From Gammaproteobacteria bacterium (GTDB lineage Bacteria > Pseudomonadota > Gammaproteobacteria > JAABTG01): a stretch of DNA of 64,000 nt. How positions within the stretch are numbered: the stretch's first letter is position 1; every line of letters starts with the position of its first letter. Positions 31,986 to 40,687 of the stretch are shown here, in pieces. Where the stretch lies: contig JAXHLS010000002.1 in assembly GCA_034522055.1 (NCBI GenBank), positions 3,553,549 through 3,617,548 on the forward strand, given 5' to 3'. The notes under the pieces were generated by a model that worked only from the letters and a program-made list of their open reading frames with translations, was not told the origin of the DNA and made no database searches. The position numbers and the translations under genes are program-made.

Positions 31986-32926
31986 TACAGGCCCGCCACG
32001 TAGTCCACCATGCGCCGCCGCTGGGCGGCGTCGGGCAGGGGGCCCGTGACCACCGCCATGTTCTCCTTCATGTGGTCCACCCTGGAGGTGGCGGGGATGG
32101 CGCAGGTGATGGCGGGGTGGGAGACGATGAACTTCAGCAGGAACTGGGCCCAGCTGCGGGCCTCCAGATCGGCGGCGAATCCGGGCAGGGGATGGGGTTC
32201 GAAGCGATGGATGAGGGCCTTGCGCCGGAAGGGCCGATTGGCGATGACGGCGATCCCCCGTTCCGCCGCCAGGGGCAGCAGCCGCTCCTCCGCCTCGCGG
32301 TCGAGGATGTTGTAGGTGAGCTGAACAAAGTCCAGCGGCTCGTTTCTCATCACCGTCTCCAGTTCCCGGTGGCGGCTGCCGTGGGAGGTGGTGACGCCCA
32401 CGTAGCGCACCCGGCCGGCCTCGCGCTCCCGGCGGATGGTCTCGAGGTGGTCCTCCCGGTTCAGGAGATTATGCACCTGCATGAGATCGAATCGCGGCAC
32501 CCCCCACAGTTCGCGGGACTCGGCCATCTGCCCGTCCGCCGCGCTGGCCAGCCAGGTCCATACCTTGGTGGCCGAGAACAGGCTCCCGGGGTGGCCCAGT
32601 CGCTCCAGGCAGTGGCCGATGGCGGCTTCCGAGGAGCCGTACATGGGGGATGAATCGATCATGCCCCCACCCGCCGCGAAGAAGGCCCTCAGCACCTCCA
32701 CCCGGTCGGCCAGCAATCCGGCATCGCCGCCCACGTTGAAGGTGACGTAGCTGCCCATGCCGATGACCGGGATCTTCTCTCCGGTGCGCGGAATGGGGCG
32801 CATATGGCGGGGCTTTCCGGCGGCCGCCGGGGCCATGCCGAAGGCGCCGGCGGCCCCCAGGGCCGCCAGTCCGCCCAGGAAGCGCCGGCGGCCCGGTGTG
32901 AAGGGCGCAATGGTTCGGTGGTTCAT
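31985..32926 (-). CDS. Tat-exported aldo/keto reductase
   Basis: The 313-residue protein begins with a twin-arginine signal (GRRRFLGGLAALGAAGAF) and is followed by an aldo/keto reductase barrel: IPVIGMGSYVTFNVGG, a DSSPMYGSSE segment with the catalytic Tyr and Asp, SATKVW with the Lys, and DLMQVHNLL with the His. The NADPH-binding end reads ITCAIPATSRVDHMKENM. Export of this family is unusual but seen in other proteobacterial genes. The substrate is unknown. Operon with tspO upstream and two membrane-protein genes downstream. Confidence 0.88.
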   Translation of the reverse strand: MNHRTIAPFTPGRRRFLGGLAALGAAGAFGMAPAAAGKPRHMRPIPRTGEKIPVIGMGSYVTFNVGGDAGLLADRVEVLRAFFAAGGGMIDSSPMYGSSEAAIGHCLERLGHPGSLFSATKVWTWLASAADGQMAESRELWGVPRFDLMQVHNLLNREDHLETIRREREAGRVRYVGVTTSHGSRHRELETVMRNEPLDFVQLTYNILDREAEERLLPLAAERGIAVIANRPFRRKALIHRFEPHPLPGFAADLEARSWAQFLLKFIVSHPAITCAIPATSRVDHMKENMAVVTGPLPDAAQRRRMVDYVAGL

Positions 32927-32938
32927 GGTCGGCTCCCG

Positions 32939-33421
32939 TCAGTTCAAGGTGTAGAGCGCGGCGTTCAGCACCGTGGCGAATCCCACCCACGCGATGTAGG
33001 GCAGGAACAGCAGACCCGCCACCCTGTCATGACGCCATAACAGCCCCATGGTGGTGATGATGGCCACGAGGAGGATGATGATCTCCACCAGCGCCGCAGC
33101 GATTGCCTGGAGGCCGAAGAACAGGCAGGACCAGGTGAAGTTGAGGCCGAGTTGCAGGGCCCAGGCCACCAGGGCCGGGCGGGTCGTCGGCCACGGAGCG
33201 CTACGCCAGACCCGCCACCCGGCCACTGCCATGAAAACAAACAACAGGGTCCATATCGGGCCGAAAAGCCAGTCCGGTGGATTGAAGGGGGGCTTCTCCA
33301 GGGCCTGATACCAGCCGCCCACGCTGGCGGCGGTAACCAGGCCGTTGGCGGCGTAGACGACAAGACAGATGCCCAGGAAGACGGCCAGGGCCTTGAGGTC
33401 ACGATGACGGGTGGGTTCCAT
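32939..33421 (-). CDS. tspO: TspO/MBR-family protein
   Basis: The 160-residue protein has five transmembrane helices and the family signatures: WYQALEKPPFNPPDWLFGPIW (the W-Y-x-x-L-x-K-P-x-x-x-P-P motif), then QLGLNFTWSCLFFGLQ, with the WSxxFF pattern, and FLPYIAWVGFATVLNAALY. TspO binds tetrapyrroles and regulates pigment synthesis or stress in several proteobacteria. It starts at ATG 33421 and is the first gene of the minus-strand operon. Intergenic space to the divergent HDOD gene is about 250 bases. Confidence 0.93.
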   Translation of the reverse strand: MEPTRHRDLKALAVFLGICLVVYAANGLVTAASVGGWYQALEKPPFNPPDWLFGPIWTLLFVFMAVAGWRVWRSAPWPTTRPALVAWALQLGLNFTWSCLFFGLQAIAAALVEIIILLVAIITTMGLLWRHDRVAGLLFLPYIAWVGFATVLNAALYTLN

Positions 33422-33673
33422 GGTGGTGATCCTTTTATCCAGGTCTTATGAGACGTTTCGATGCGCGTCGAGTTTCCACGGCGGCGGCACGAGCGGGCCT
33501 GATGTGGTCAACAGGCTGGATAGTGCGATAGAGAGGCCTGTATTCGAGGTCGCCCTGGCGACGTCCGCTGCGGTCGCACCCGGTCATTGCGGAAGCGTCC
33601 GCGTTCGGGGCCTCAACCCGGTCCCGGGGCGGCCGCTATCTATGTTCCAGCATGGACATGTTTCGCCCGACCA

Positions 33674-34522
33674 GTGGATAAGCTCAATACTCAGATCCTG
33701 CGTATCGTCCGTCACGAGTTGGCGACGGGGGAGTTGCGTTTGCCCTCCCTGCCCGACGTGGTGATGGACGTGTGGGAGCTGTTGCGTAATCCCAAGACTA
33801 GCGGTGACGAGCTGGCGCGGGCCATGCGGCGGGACCCGGTGATGAGCGCCCGCCTCATAGCCATCGCCAACAGCGCCTTCTACCGCCGTGCCCGGGCGGT
33901 GACGGACGTTCATCAGGCGGTGGTGGTGCTGGGCGACACCATCGTCAGGCACACGGTGGCGATGCTCGGCGTGGCCCGCCTCTACCAGGTGGGGACGAGT
34001 CCTGCGGTCAAGCCGTTGCTTCATCACGAGTGGATGCACGGCACCCTGGTGGCCAGCATCAGTGAGCTGCTGGCACGGGAGTGGGGACATCTCACGGTGG
34101 ATGGGGCCATGCTGGCGGGGCTGATCCACCGCATCGGCGTGCTGCCGCTGCTCACCCTGGCGGAGCGCCAGCCCCGCATGGTGGCGGACGCGGCGATCCG
34201 CGAGCACATCATCGGCGGGCTCCATGTCCAGGTGGGAGTGGAATTGCTGAAGGGCTGGGATTTCCCCGAGGAGATGATCACCGTGGTGCGCGAGCACGAG
34301 GACCTGGCGCGGGTAAACCACGGCATGGTGGATTACGTCGATATCGTCCAGGCCGCCATCCTGGTGAGCTATCAGGGCACGGCACATCCATGGGCCCAGA
34401 TGGACTGGGGCGCCGTGGGGGCGGTGTCGGCCCTCGGCATCAGCACCGCGGACGTGGACGATCTGCTGGAGTATTGTGGTCCCCATGTGGGTGAACTGCG
34501 TAGCCTGTTGACGAAGCCATGA
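33674..34522 (+). CDS. HDOD-domain signalling protein
   Basis: The 282-residue protein starts best at the GTG at 33674 (VDKLNTQILRIV); the open frame extends upstream without similarity. The HDOD domain begins near residue 15: LRLPSLPDVVMDVWELLRNP, then IANSAFYRRARAVTDVHQAV, TLVASISELLAREWGH, and AMLAGLIHRIGVLPLL, with GWDFPEEMITVVREHED later. HDOD proteins act in cyclic-di-GMP and stress-linked regulation, generally without HD hydrolase activity. It overlaps the following PilZ gene by four bases (ATGA), so they are probably partners. Confidence 0.85.
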   Translation: MDKLNTQILRIVRHELATGELRLPSLPDVVMDVWELLRNPKTSGDELARAMRRDPVMSARLIAIANSAFYRRARAVTDVHQAVVVLGDTIVRHTVAMLGVARLYQVGTSPAVKPLLHHEWMHGTLVASISELLAREWGHLTVDGAMLAGLIHRIGVLPLLTLAERQPRMVADAAIREHIIGGLHVQVGVELLKGWDFPEEMITVVREHEDLARVNHGMVDYVDIVQAAILVSYQGTAHPWAQMDWGAVGAVSALGISTADVDDLLEYCGPHVGELRSLLTKP

Positions 34523-35181
34523 GTGACAAGAGCACGAAAAACGCGGGTCTCAACCTGCCCCAGGTGGGGGATACCATCTCCCTCGGCATCGAAGGCGCCG
34601 AGCACCGCTACGAGGTGACGTGGCTGGGGTTCCTGTTCGAGCACAGCGTCATGGTCACCGCGCCACGGGCCGCCGGCACCCTGGTGCCGGTATACGTCAA
34701 CGACCCCATCGCCATTCGCTATATCCGCGACAACCACATCCACGGTTTCAAGAGCCAGGTGCTGGTGTACAGCCGCAATCCCTATCCCCACATACACCTG
34801 GAGTATCCCAAGGCCATCGCCGACCACCGGGTGCGCGCGGCCCAGCGGGTGGTTACGGAGCTGGAGGGGAGCCTGGTGGTGGACGGCCAGGACGAGGCCG
34901 TGACCATCCTCGACCTCAGCGACAGTGGTGCGCGCGTCCAGAGCACCCGGGACGATCTGGCGGTGGATGCCGAAGTGGAGTTGCACCTGGCGGTGGAGTT
35001 TGCGGGTACCCGCGAGGACATCAGGCTCGATTGCGTGGTGAGGAACACCAACCTGCACGAGGAGGGCAACCAATTGCTGATGCACTATGGCCTCGCCTTC
35101 AAGGACATGGAACGCATGGAGCGCATGATGCTGAGCGGTTTCATCTACGAGCAACTGAGCCGGCAGCGGGCCAACCTCTAA
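34519..35181 (+). CDS. PilZ-domain c-di-GMP receptor
   Basis: The 220-residue protein has a YcgR-like N-terminal domain (PQVGDTISLGIEGAEHRYEV) followed by a C-terminal PilZ domain from about residue 95: DHRVRAAQRVV supplies the Arg motif and TILDLSDSGARV the D-x-S-x-x-G motif that together bind c-di-GMP. The layout resembles flagellar brake proteins. It overlaps the HDOD gene (ATGA). Its stop is directly followed by a GGACACCCAC array that fills the gap to soeA. Confidence 0.85.
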   Translation: MSDKSTKNAGLNLPQVGDTISLGIEGAEHRYEVTWLGFLFEHSVMVTAPRAAGTLVPVYVNDPIAIRYIRDNHIHGFKSQVLVYSRNPYPHIHLEYPKAIADHRVRAAQRVVTELEGSLVVDGQDEAVTILDLSDSGARVQSTRDDLAVDAEVELHLAVEFAGTREDIRLDCVVRNTNLHEEGNQLLMHYGLAFKDMERMERMMLSGFIYEQLSRQRANL

Positions 35182-35184
35182 CCC

Positions 35185-35532
35185 GGACACCCATCCCTGC
35201 GTAGGCCGGACACCCACTCCAAGAGTGCGAGAGCGTAGGCCGGACACCCACTCCAAGAGTGCGAGAGCGTAGGCCGGAGCGTAGGCCGGACACCCACTCC
35301 AAGTGCGTAGGCTGGACCGGAGCGTAGGCCGTACGTAGGCTGGACACCCACCCCAAGGTGAGGTGCGTAGGCCGGACACCCCAAGCGTAGGCCGGACACC
35401 CACCCCAAGGCACATGGGAGCGTACGTAGGCTGGACACCCACCCCAAGGTGAGGTGCGTAGGCCGGACACCCCAAGCGTAGGCCGGACACCCACCCCAAG
35501 GCACATGGGAGAGTGCGCAGGCCGGACACCCA
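35185..35532 (+). repeat. GGACACCCAC array A (11 units)
   Basis: Units begin at 35185, 35208, 35242, 35288, 35342, 35374, 35394, 35433, 35464, 35484 and 35524. Most are preceded by GTAGGCCG or GTAGGCTG and followed by TCCAAG or CCCAAGG. The part 35342-35420 is repeated at 35433-35510, giving a tandem of about 90 bases. Units read in the same direction as the upstream PilZ gene. Flanked on the right by the soeA leader. Nothing in this gap codes for protein. Confidence 0.88.
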
Positions 35533-35544
35533 ACCCACGGCCCT

Positions 35545-35675
35545 GTATATTGGTTCAATAGAATTTTCTAATATACGGAGCAGTAATCTTCGTTGGCGCG
35601 ACACGCGGTGAACCCCCACACTGTGGGGCCAACACCGGGGACGGCTATCGGCCCCATACAGCGGAGAGAGACCCC
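35545..35675 (+). promoter_or_regulatory. soeA leader with two dyads
   Basis: GTATATT ... AATATAC (35545-35551 / 35570-35576) is a 7-bp inverted repeat spaced by 18 bases in an AT-rich patch, suited to an operator or a promoter. CCCCACA-C-TGTGGGG lies at about 35608-35622, an almost spacer-free palindrome close to the start. GCGGAGAGAG precedes the GTG start. I cannot assign a regulator. Confidence 0.45.
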
Positions 35676-38567
35676 GTGGACTACACGGCCAAGCAAACGC
35701 CCGCCCATCGGGAGGAGGTCAAGAACACCACCTGCTACATGTGTGCCTGCCGTTGCGGCATCCGGGTGACCCTGCGGGACGGGCAGATACGCTACATCGA
35801 GGGCAATCCCGACCATCCCCTGAACCAGGGGGTGATCTGTGCCAAGGGGGCCTCGGGGATCATGAAGCAGGAGTCCCCGGCCCGCCTCACCCGGCCGCTC
35901 CTGCGCAAGCGCGGGGCGGAGCGCGGGGAGAGCAATTTCGAGGCCATCTCCTGGGACCGTGCCTTCGAGATCCTGGAACGGCGCCTCGCCGGCATCCGCG
36001 GGGACGATCCGAAGAAATTCGCCATTTTCACCGGCCGCGACCAGATGCAGGCCCTGACGGGCATGTTCGCCAAGCAGTTCGGCACGCCAAACTATGCGGC
36101 CCACGGTGGCTTCTGTTCGGTGAACATGGCCGCCGGCATGATCTACACCATCGGCGGTTCCTTCTGGGAGTTCGGCGGCCCCGATCTGGAACGGGCCAAG
36201 CTGTTCGTGATGATGGGTACCGCCGAGGACCATCACTCCAACCCCCTCAAGATGGCCATCTCGAAGTTCAAGCGCGACGGCGGGCGCTTCATCACCATCA
36301 ACCCGGTGCGCACGGGCTATTCCGCCATCGCCGATGAATGGATGCCCATCCGTCCCGGCACCGACGGTGCCCTGCTGTTGGCCCTGGTGCACGAGATCAT
36401 TCGTCTGGGGCTCTACGATCGGGATTTCCTCATCGATTACACCAACGCGCCGGAGCTGGTGAATCTGGACCAGGCCTCCACCGAGCACGGCATGTTCCTA
36501 CGCACCGAGGTGCCGGAGGAGGAGGGCTGCTTCGACCCCCAGAACAAGCTGTGGTGGGACCGCCATACCAACCGTCCGGTGCTGAACCGGGCCGAGGGCG
36601 CCGATCCCTTCCTCCTGGGAAGCTTCCAGCTGGACGATGGCACGCCCGTGAAGCCCGCTTTCCAGCTGCTCAAGGAACGGGTGGCCAAGTACACTCCGGA
36701 ATGGGCCGCCGGCATCACCGGGATCAAAGCCGGCGACATCCACCGTCTGGCCCACGAGATGGGCGTCACCGCCCGCGACCAGCAGATCGAGCTGCCCATC
36801 CAGTGGACCGACGTGTGGGGGCGCGAGCACGAGTCCGTCACCGGCCGTCCCGTGGCCTTCCACGCCATGCGCGGCCTGGCGGCCCATTCCAACGGCTTTC
36901 ATACCATTCGTGCCCTGTCCATCCTCATGACCCTGCTGGGTACCATCGACCGTCCCGGCGGCTTTCGCCACAAGGCCCCCTTCCCGCGCCCCATCCCGCC
37001 CTGCGCCAAGCCCCCGAAGGGGCCGCAGGACGTGCGTCCCGGCGAGATCCTGAACGGCATGCCCCTGGGCTGGCCGGCCGATCCGGACGACCTGTTCGTG
37101 GACGACGACGGCAGGCCGGTGCGCATCGACAAGGGCTTCTCCTGGGAGTACCCCCTGTCGGTGCACGGCCTCATGCACAATGTCATCACCAACGCCTGGC
37201 GGGGCGACCCCTATTCCCTGGACACCCTGTTGCTGTTCATGTCCAACATGGCCTGGAATTCCACCATGAATACCATGGAGGTCCAGGACATGCTGCGGGA
37301 CAAGGACGAGAACGGCGAGTACCGCATCCCCTTCCTGGTGGTGAGCGACGCCTTCCAGTCGGAGACCGTGGCCTTCGCCGATCTGGTGCTGCCGGACACC
37401 ACCTATCTTGAACGCCACGACGTCATGTCCATGCTGGACCGGCCTATCTCCGAGTTCGACGGCCCGGTGGACTCCGTGCGCATTCCGGTAAAGGAGCCCA
37501 AGGGGGAGTGCAAGCCCTTCCAGGAGGTGCTCATCGAGCTGGGATCGCGCCTCGGCCTGCCGGCCTTCGTGGACGCCGAGGGCAAGCGCAAGTACCGGGA
37601 CTACCCGGATTTCATCACCCGCTACGAGACCGAACCGGGTTCCGGTATCGGTTTCCTCGCCGGCTGGCGGGGCACGGGCGGCGAGAAGTTCATGAAGGGC
37701 GAGCCGAATCCGCGCCAGTGGGAGATGTACGCCAACAACAACTGCTTCTTCCACTACGGGATGCCCAAGTCCTTCCAGTACATGCGCAACTGGAACGCCG
37801 GTTACCTCAACTGGGCCAAGCACCACGGTCTCACTCGTTACGCCGAGCCCATCAACCTGCACATCTACTCAGAGGTGCTGCAGAGTTTTCGGCTGGCGGC
37901 CCAGGGTAAATGGGACGGCAAGCAACCCCCGGACCACCTGCGCCAGCGCGTCGAGACCTACTTCGACCCGCTGCCCTTCTACCACGAGCCCCTGGAGACC
38001 CAGCGCATCGACACCCAGGAGTTTCCGCTGAACGCCGTGACCCAGCGCCCCATGGCCATGTATCACTCGTGGGACTCCCAGAACGCGTGGCTGCGCCAGA
38101 TCCACGCCCACAATTATCTGATGGTGAATCCCCGGGTGGCCCGAGAGAAGGGCATCGCCGACGGCGACTGGCTGTGGGTCGAATCGGCCCACGGCAAGGT
38201 GAAATGCATGGCCCGCTACAGCGAGGCGGTGGAGCCGGGCACGGTGTGGACCTGGAATGCCATCGGCAAGTCGCCCGGGGCATGGGGTCTGCACCCCAAG
38301 GCCAACGAGGCCCGGCAGGGTTTTCTGCTCAATCATCTGATCAGTGAAGAGCTGCCTGCCGCCCAGTTGGATGAGCACCTGTCCAACTCCGATCCCGTCA
38401 CCGGCCAGGCCGCCTGGTACGACCTGCGGGTACGCATCAGGAAGGCCGAGGCCGGCGAGGACAAGGCCACCTGGCCTGGCTTCAAGGCCGTCAAGCCGGT
38501 GCCGGGCCAGACCCACCGGCGGCCACGATGGCAGGCCTATGTGGCGGGGTTGTTCGGCAGGCGCTGA
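35676..38567 (+). CDS. soeA: Sulfite dehydrogenase SoeA, molybdopterin subunit
   Basis: This 963-residue molybdopterin oxidoreductase starts at a GTG (35676) behind GGAGAGAG. The N-terminal [4Fe-4S] motif is CYMCACRCG with the fourth Cys in VICAKG (about residues 20-56). HGGFCSVNMAAG near 145 holds the likely Mo-ligating Cys. A C-terminal molydopterin-dinucleotide domain starts near 790. There is no Tat signal, so the enzyme is cytoplasmic, as described for SoeABC, which oxidises sulfite to sulfate. It is followed by genes for an iron-sulfur subunit and a membrane anchor. The closest alternatives are polysulfide or thiosulfate reductases, which are generally exported. Confidence 0.85.
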   Translation: MDYTAKQTPAHREEVKNTTCYMCACRCGIRVTLRDGQIRYIEGNPDHPLNQGVICAKGASGIMKQESPARLTRPLLRKRGAERGESNFEAISWDRAFEILERRLAGIRGDDPKKFAIFTGRDQMQALTGMFAKQFGTPNYAAHGGFCSVNMAAGMIYTIGGSFWEFGGPDLERAKLFVMMGTAEDHHSNPLKMAISKFKRDGGRFITINPVRTGYSAIADEWMPIRPGTDGALLLALVHEIIRLGLYDRDFLIDYTNAPELVNLDQASTEHGMFLRTEVPEEEGCFDPQNKLWWDRHTNRPVLNRAEGADPFLLGSFQLDDGTPVKPAFQLLKERVAKYTPEWAAGITGIKAGDIHRLAHEMGVTARDQQIELPIQWTDVWGREHESVTGRPVAFHAMRGLAAHSNGFHTIRALSILMTLLGTIDRPGGFRHKAPFPRPIPPCAKPPKGPQDVRPGEILNGMPLGWPADPDDLFVDDDGRPVRIDKGFSWEYPLSVHGLMHNVITNAWRGDPYSLDTLLLFMSNMAWNSTMNTMEVQDMLRDKDENGEYRIPFLVVSDAFQSETVAFADLVLPDTTYLERHDVMSMLDRPISEFDGPVDSVRIPVKEPKGECKPFQEVLIELGSRLGLPAFVDAEGKRKYRDYPDFITRYETEPGSGIGFLAGWRGTGGEKFMKGEPNPRQWEMYANNNCFFHYGMPKSFQYMRNWNAGYLNWAKHHGLTRYAEPINLHIYSEVLQSFRLAAQGKWDGKQPPDHLRQRVETYFDPLPFYHEPLETQRIDTQEFPLNAVTQRPMAMYHSWDSQNAWLRQIHAHNYLMVNPRVAREKGIADGDWLWVESAHGKVKCMARYSEAVEPGTVWTWNAIGKSPGAWGLHPKANEARQGFLLNHLISEELPAAQLDEHLSNSDPVTGQAAWYDLRVRIRKAEAGEDKATWPGFKAVKPVPGQTHRRPRWQAYVAGLFGRR

Positions 38568-38637
38568 GGATGGCGGGAAGGTGATCGGGCCTGGCTGATG
38601 GCGGTTTTGGTGAATAGTGAATCGGGTTGGTGAATAG

Positions 38638-39369
38638 ATGACTCAGTTGGCGTTAATTATCGATCTCAACGTGTGCGTGGGCTGCCATGCCTGCGTCACC
38701 AGCTGCAAGTCCTGGAATACCTCCGGGGTGGCGGGGCCCATGGTGGACCATGATCCCTATGGCAAGGACCCCACCGGCACCTTCTTCAACCGCGTCCAGA
38801 CCTTCGAGGTGGGGGAATTTCCCAACACCGAGACGATCCACTTTCCCAAGAGCTGCCTCCATTGCGAGGATCCGCCCTGCGTACCCGTGTGCCCCACCGG
38901 CGCCAGTTACAAGCGTGCCGAGGATGGTATCGTGCTGGTGGATTACGACAAGTGCATCGGCTGCAAGTATTGTTCCTGGGCCTGCCCCTATGGCGTGCGG
39001 GAGGTGGACGAGCAGCAGAAGGTGATGAAAAAATGCACCCTGTGCATCGATCGCATCTACGACGAGAACCTGCCGCAGGCCGAACGCAAGCCCGCTTGTG
39101 TGCTCGCCTGTCCCACCAGCGCGCGCCTGTTCGGCGATGTCCATGACCCCGACTCTGCGGTGTCCGTGGCCATTCGCGAGGAGGGTGGCTACGCCCTCAT
39201 GCCCGAGTGGGGCACGCGGCCGGCCAACCACTACCTGCCGCGGCGTAAGACCCGCATCAAGCTCCACGAGGACGAACTGGCGCGGGCCGACAACCCCCTG
39301 CGCAAGGAGGGCCCGCTGCCCGAGCCCGAGCCCGGCGCCCAGAGCCTCGACGACGTCATGAGTTGGTGA
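38638..39369 (+). CDS. soeB: Sulfite dehydrogenase SoeB, iron-sulfur subunit
   Basis: The 243-residue ferredoxin-type protein carries four [4Fe-4S] Cys clusters: CVGCHACVTSC near the N-terminus, CLHCEDPPCVPVCP, CIGCKYCSWACPYG, and CTLC with a later CVLACP. This is the electron-transfer subunit of the DmsB/PsrB type. No signal peptide, consistent with a cytoplasmic SoeA. The gap after soeA is about 70 bases and contains GGTGAAT repeats with no obvious ribosome site, so translation may be coupled. The C-terminus ends two bases before the soeC start. Confidence 0.88.
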   Translation: MTQLALIIDLNVCVGCHACVTSCKSWNTSGVAGPMVDHDPYGKDPTGTFFNRVQTFEVGEFPNTETIHFPKSCLHCEDPPCVPVCPTGASYKRAEDGIVLVDYDKCIGCKYCSWACPYGVREVDEQQKVMKKCTLCIDRIYDENLPQAERKPACVLACPTSARLFGDVHDPDSAVSVAIREEGGYALMPEWGTRPANHYLPRRKTRIKLHEDELARADNPLRKEGPLPEPEPGAQSLDDVMSW

Positions 39370-39370
39370 C

Positions 39371-40351
39371 ATGCATCCAGCCTTTTCAGTCATTTTCCTC
39401 ACTACCCTCATTGGCGTCGGCCAGGGCCTGTTCCTGGCCCTCTACACCGGCCAGCTTTACACTCTGGCCAACCTGCTGCCACCGCAGCATGACCCCCGGT
39501 TCTACGCCGTGGGCAGCCTCATCGCCCTGGTGTTCCTGGCGGCCGGGCTGGTGGCCTCCATCTTCCACCTGGGGCGGCCGGAACGGGGCTGGCGCGCCGC
39601 CAGCCAGTGGCGCACCTCGTGGTTGTCCCGGGAGATCATCGTGTTGCCCCTGTTCGTGGTCCTGGTGGCCGCCTACGGTGCCGTGCACTACCTGGGCTGG
39701 ACCCAGCCCTTGTTCGTGGTGTCGGACACCCTTCCGGTGGATGCCAGCCTCATCATCGGCGCCGTGGGCACCCTGACGGCGTTCCTGCTGTTCGTAACCA
39801 CCGCCATGATCTACGCCTGCCTGAAGTTCCTGCAGGAGTGGCACAGCCCCCTCACCGTGTTCAATTTCATCCTGCTGGGCGGCGCCTCGGGCTTCACCCT
39901 GGCCGCAGCCTTCTCGGCCTACACGGGCGGTGGCCTGCTGGGCTTTTACGGCACCTGGGCGGTGATCCTCACCCTCGCCGGCTTCATCACCCGGGGCTGG
40001 TCGCTGCGGCGCAACCGGCGGTTGCGCCATAAGTCATCGCTGCAGACGGCCATCGGCGTGCGCCACAGCCATATCGAGCAGAAGGCTCAGGGGGCCATGG
40101 GGGGTTCCTTCAATACCCGTGAGTTCTTCCATGGCCGCAGCCCGGCGGCGCTAAGGACCATCCGCCAGTTCTTTCTGCTCATGGTATTCCCCCTGCCGGT
40201 GCTGCTGCTGGGCGTGGCCTACCAGATACAATCCGGGACCCTGCCCATGGTCGCCTTCGCCCTGCAGTACGCAGGCCTTGTCGCCGAACGCTGGTACTTC
40301 TTCGCCGAGGCCAGGCATCCCCAGAACCTCTACTACCAGCACATCTCCTGA
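39371..40351 (+). CDS. soeC: Sulfite dehydrogenase SoeC, membrane anchor
   Basis: This 326-residue DmsC/NrfD-like integral membrane protein has eight or so transmembrane helices (FLTTLIGVGQGLFLALYTGQ, LIALVFLAAGLVASIFHLGRP, LLGGASGFTLAAAFSAYTGG). The FHLGRPERGWRA loop resembles the DmsC region near the quinone site. It hands electrons from SoeAB to the quinone pool. It follows soeB after one base. Its stop is directly followed by repeat array B, and no terminator is visible, so any 3' end probably lies within the array. Confidence 0.88.
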   Translation: MHPAFSVIFLTTLIGVGQGLFLALYTGQLYTLANLLPPQHDPRFYAVGSLIALVFLAAGLVASIFHLGRPERGWRAASQWRTSWLSREIIVLPLFVVLVAAYGAVHYLGWTQPLFVVSDTLPVDASLIIGAVGTLTAFLLFVTTAMIYACLKFLQEWHSPLTVFNFILLGGASGFTLAAAFSAYTGGGLLGFYGTWAVILTLAGFITRGWSLRRNRRLRHKSSLQTAIGVRHSHIEQKAQGAMGGSFNTREFFHGRSPAALRTIRQFFLLMVFPLPVLLLGVAYQIQSGTLPMVAFALQYAGLVAERWYFFAEARHPQNLYYQHIS

Positions 40352-40362
40352 GACTCACTACG

Positions 40363-40511
40363 GAGACGCCCACTCGAGCGGACCCACTACAGAGACACCC
40401 ACTCGAGGGGATCCACTACGGAGACACCCACTACAGGATCCACTACGGAGACACCCACTACAGAGACACCCACAGGATCCGACATCTCAAGACGTTACCG
40501 AGACACCCACC
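40363..40511 (+). repeat. GGACACCCAC-related array B (6 units, GAGACACCCAC variant)
   Basis: GAGACACCCAC (first unit GAGACGCCCAC) begins at 40363, 40392, 40421, 40448, 40463 and 40500, with variable linkers including CTACGGA, CTACAGGATC and CTCGAG. The array starts 12 bases after the soeC stop and reads in the same direction as soeABC. The remaining sequence to 40687 shows nothing recognisable. Confidence 0.85.
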
Positions 40512-40687
40512 GAATCCATCATCCCTGCCGAATTCGGGAAGCGGCACGGTAAGAGGTCCCCGCGTGGCCCATCGCGGGGTTCGCTCCGACACTTGAAATA
40601 CATTCAATCGAGCCCAGCCTCCATGCTGGCCGAACGAAGGCTCGCCCAAGTACTCTGATCCTCGTGGATGATCTCTGGAGGCCCATC

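Noticed and set aside
35185-35532. CRISPR array
   Set aside because: Units are 9-10 bases with linkers of 10-45 bases, some of which are themselves repeated. There are no equal-length unique spacers, no leader and no cas genes.
35140-35620. Minus-strand frames across array A rich in GVRPT and GCPAY repeats
   Set aside because: These are translations of the GGACACCCAC array, with no start site or homology. Array length and non-multiple-of-three periods argue against a protein.
36498-37862. Long open frame antisense to soeA
   Set aside because: soeA shows iron-sulfur and molybdopterin motifs along its whole length on the plus strand. The antisense frame is a by-product of GC-rich codon usage.
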